Shown one piece after another: positions 47,987 through 48,083 of a stretch of 48,083 bases of DNA. Location: positions 1 through 48,083 of the forward strand of contig JAGZKI010000009.1 in the NCBI GenBank assembly GCA_018365265.1. The letters are read 5' to 3'. This DNA comes from Streptococcus parasanguinis (GTDB taxonomy: Bacteria > Bacillota > Bacilli > Lactobacillales > Streptococcaceae). Within the stretch, counting starts at the first letter, position 1. Each line of letters starts with the position of its first letter. The notes below the pieces were generated by a model, which saw nothing but the letters and a program-made list of their open reading frames with translations, was not told where the DNA came from and searched no databases. The position numbers and the translations under genes are program-made.

Positions 47987-48083
47987 GAGGCTGGGACAAA
48001 AGTCCTAGCCTCTCAATTATTTTTGGATTGTCGAGCAAGACGCAGTGGTTGAGTGGGCTCTACTACGCTGATTTCATCAGCTT
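47987..48083 (+). repeat. Left part of dispersed BOX-like repeat (copy D)
   Basis: It has the GAGGCTGGGAC...GTCCTAGCCTC end hairpin and the GTTGAGTG core entry of copies B and C, then diverges after GTTGAGTGGGCT into a different centre with hairpin GCTGAT-TTC-ATCAGC. The window stops inside this hairpin. The last 14 bases equal the first 14 of the window. Confidence 0.85.

Noticed and set aside
1..48083. A defence island, CRISPR array, prophage or insertion sequence
   Set aside because: No spacer-repeat array, transposase, integrase or recognisable defence gene is visible. The repeats have no coding capacity of their own.

Overview
The window looks like chromosomal DNA from a naturally competent oral Streptococcus of the mitis/sanguinis group. 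The evidence is pbp2a, a wzg-wzh-wzd-wze-wchA-wchF polysaccharide locus beside nrdG, a cinA-recA operon behind a perfect SigX box, and BOX-like repeats. I cannot name the species. I see no rRNA, tRNA, phage, insertion sequence or CRISPR. Both window ends lie inside copies of the same dispersed repeat and share 14 bases (gatttcatcagctt), so this is probably a whole draft contig broken at that repeat.

Layout. 0.1-3.3 kb: pbp2a and an RluA-family pseudouridine synthase, divergent, with promoters that predict leaderless mRNAs. 3.3-6.1 kb: a secreted CHAP-domain protein with five exactly 103-residue repeats plus a degenerate sixth. 6.2-22.1 kb: one long minus-strand operon for a cell-wall or capsular polysaccharide. 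It holds the regulatory genes cpsABCD, the initiating transferase WchA, rhamnosyltransferase WchF, six further transferase-type genes (including a Stealth sugar-phosphate transferase and a Gtf3-like enzyme), Wzy, Wzx and UDP-galactopyranose mutase. Its centre is AT-rich and looks like an exchanged cassette. 22.5-26.0 kb: the anaerobic ribonucleotide reductase operon nrdD - small ORF - acetyltransferase - nrdG, behind paired NrdR boxes. 26.2-30.5 kb: a polytopic membrane protein, cardiolipin synthase and a small lipoprotein. 30.6-33.1 kb: ireB-ruvX-DUF1292-folC, with a tandem hairpin array before folC. 33.2-37.0 kb: a DUF1307 lipoprotein, spxA, recA and cinA. 37.2-38.3 kb: an S66 peptidase. 38.3-45.7 kb: argR-mutS and mutL-ruvA-tag, separated by a plus-strand LytTR regulator/DUF3021 membrane protein pair. 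45.8-47.9 kb: argS and a small membrane protein.

Most genes are core streptococcal genes. The parts that ordinary annotation does not explain are: (i) the LytTR/DUF3021 pair with its own 21-bp-phased direct repeat, set between mutS and mutL; (ii) three tandem 51-nt units whose hairpin arms covary; (iii) a modular repeat family built from perfect hairpins with three-base loops; (iv) divergent leaderless promoters; (v) tiny ORFs with strong ribosome binding sites just before folC and mutS; and (vi) CcpA- and WalR-like sites at the polysaccharide promoter. Everything was read by eye; no search or folding program was run.
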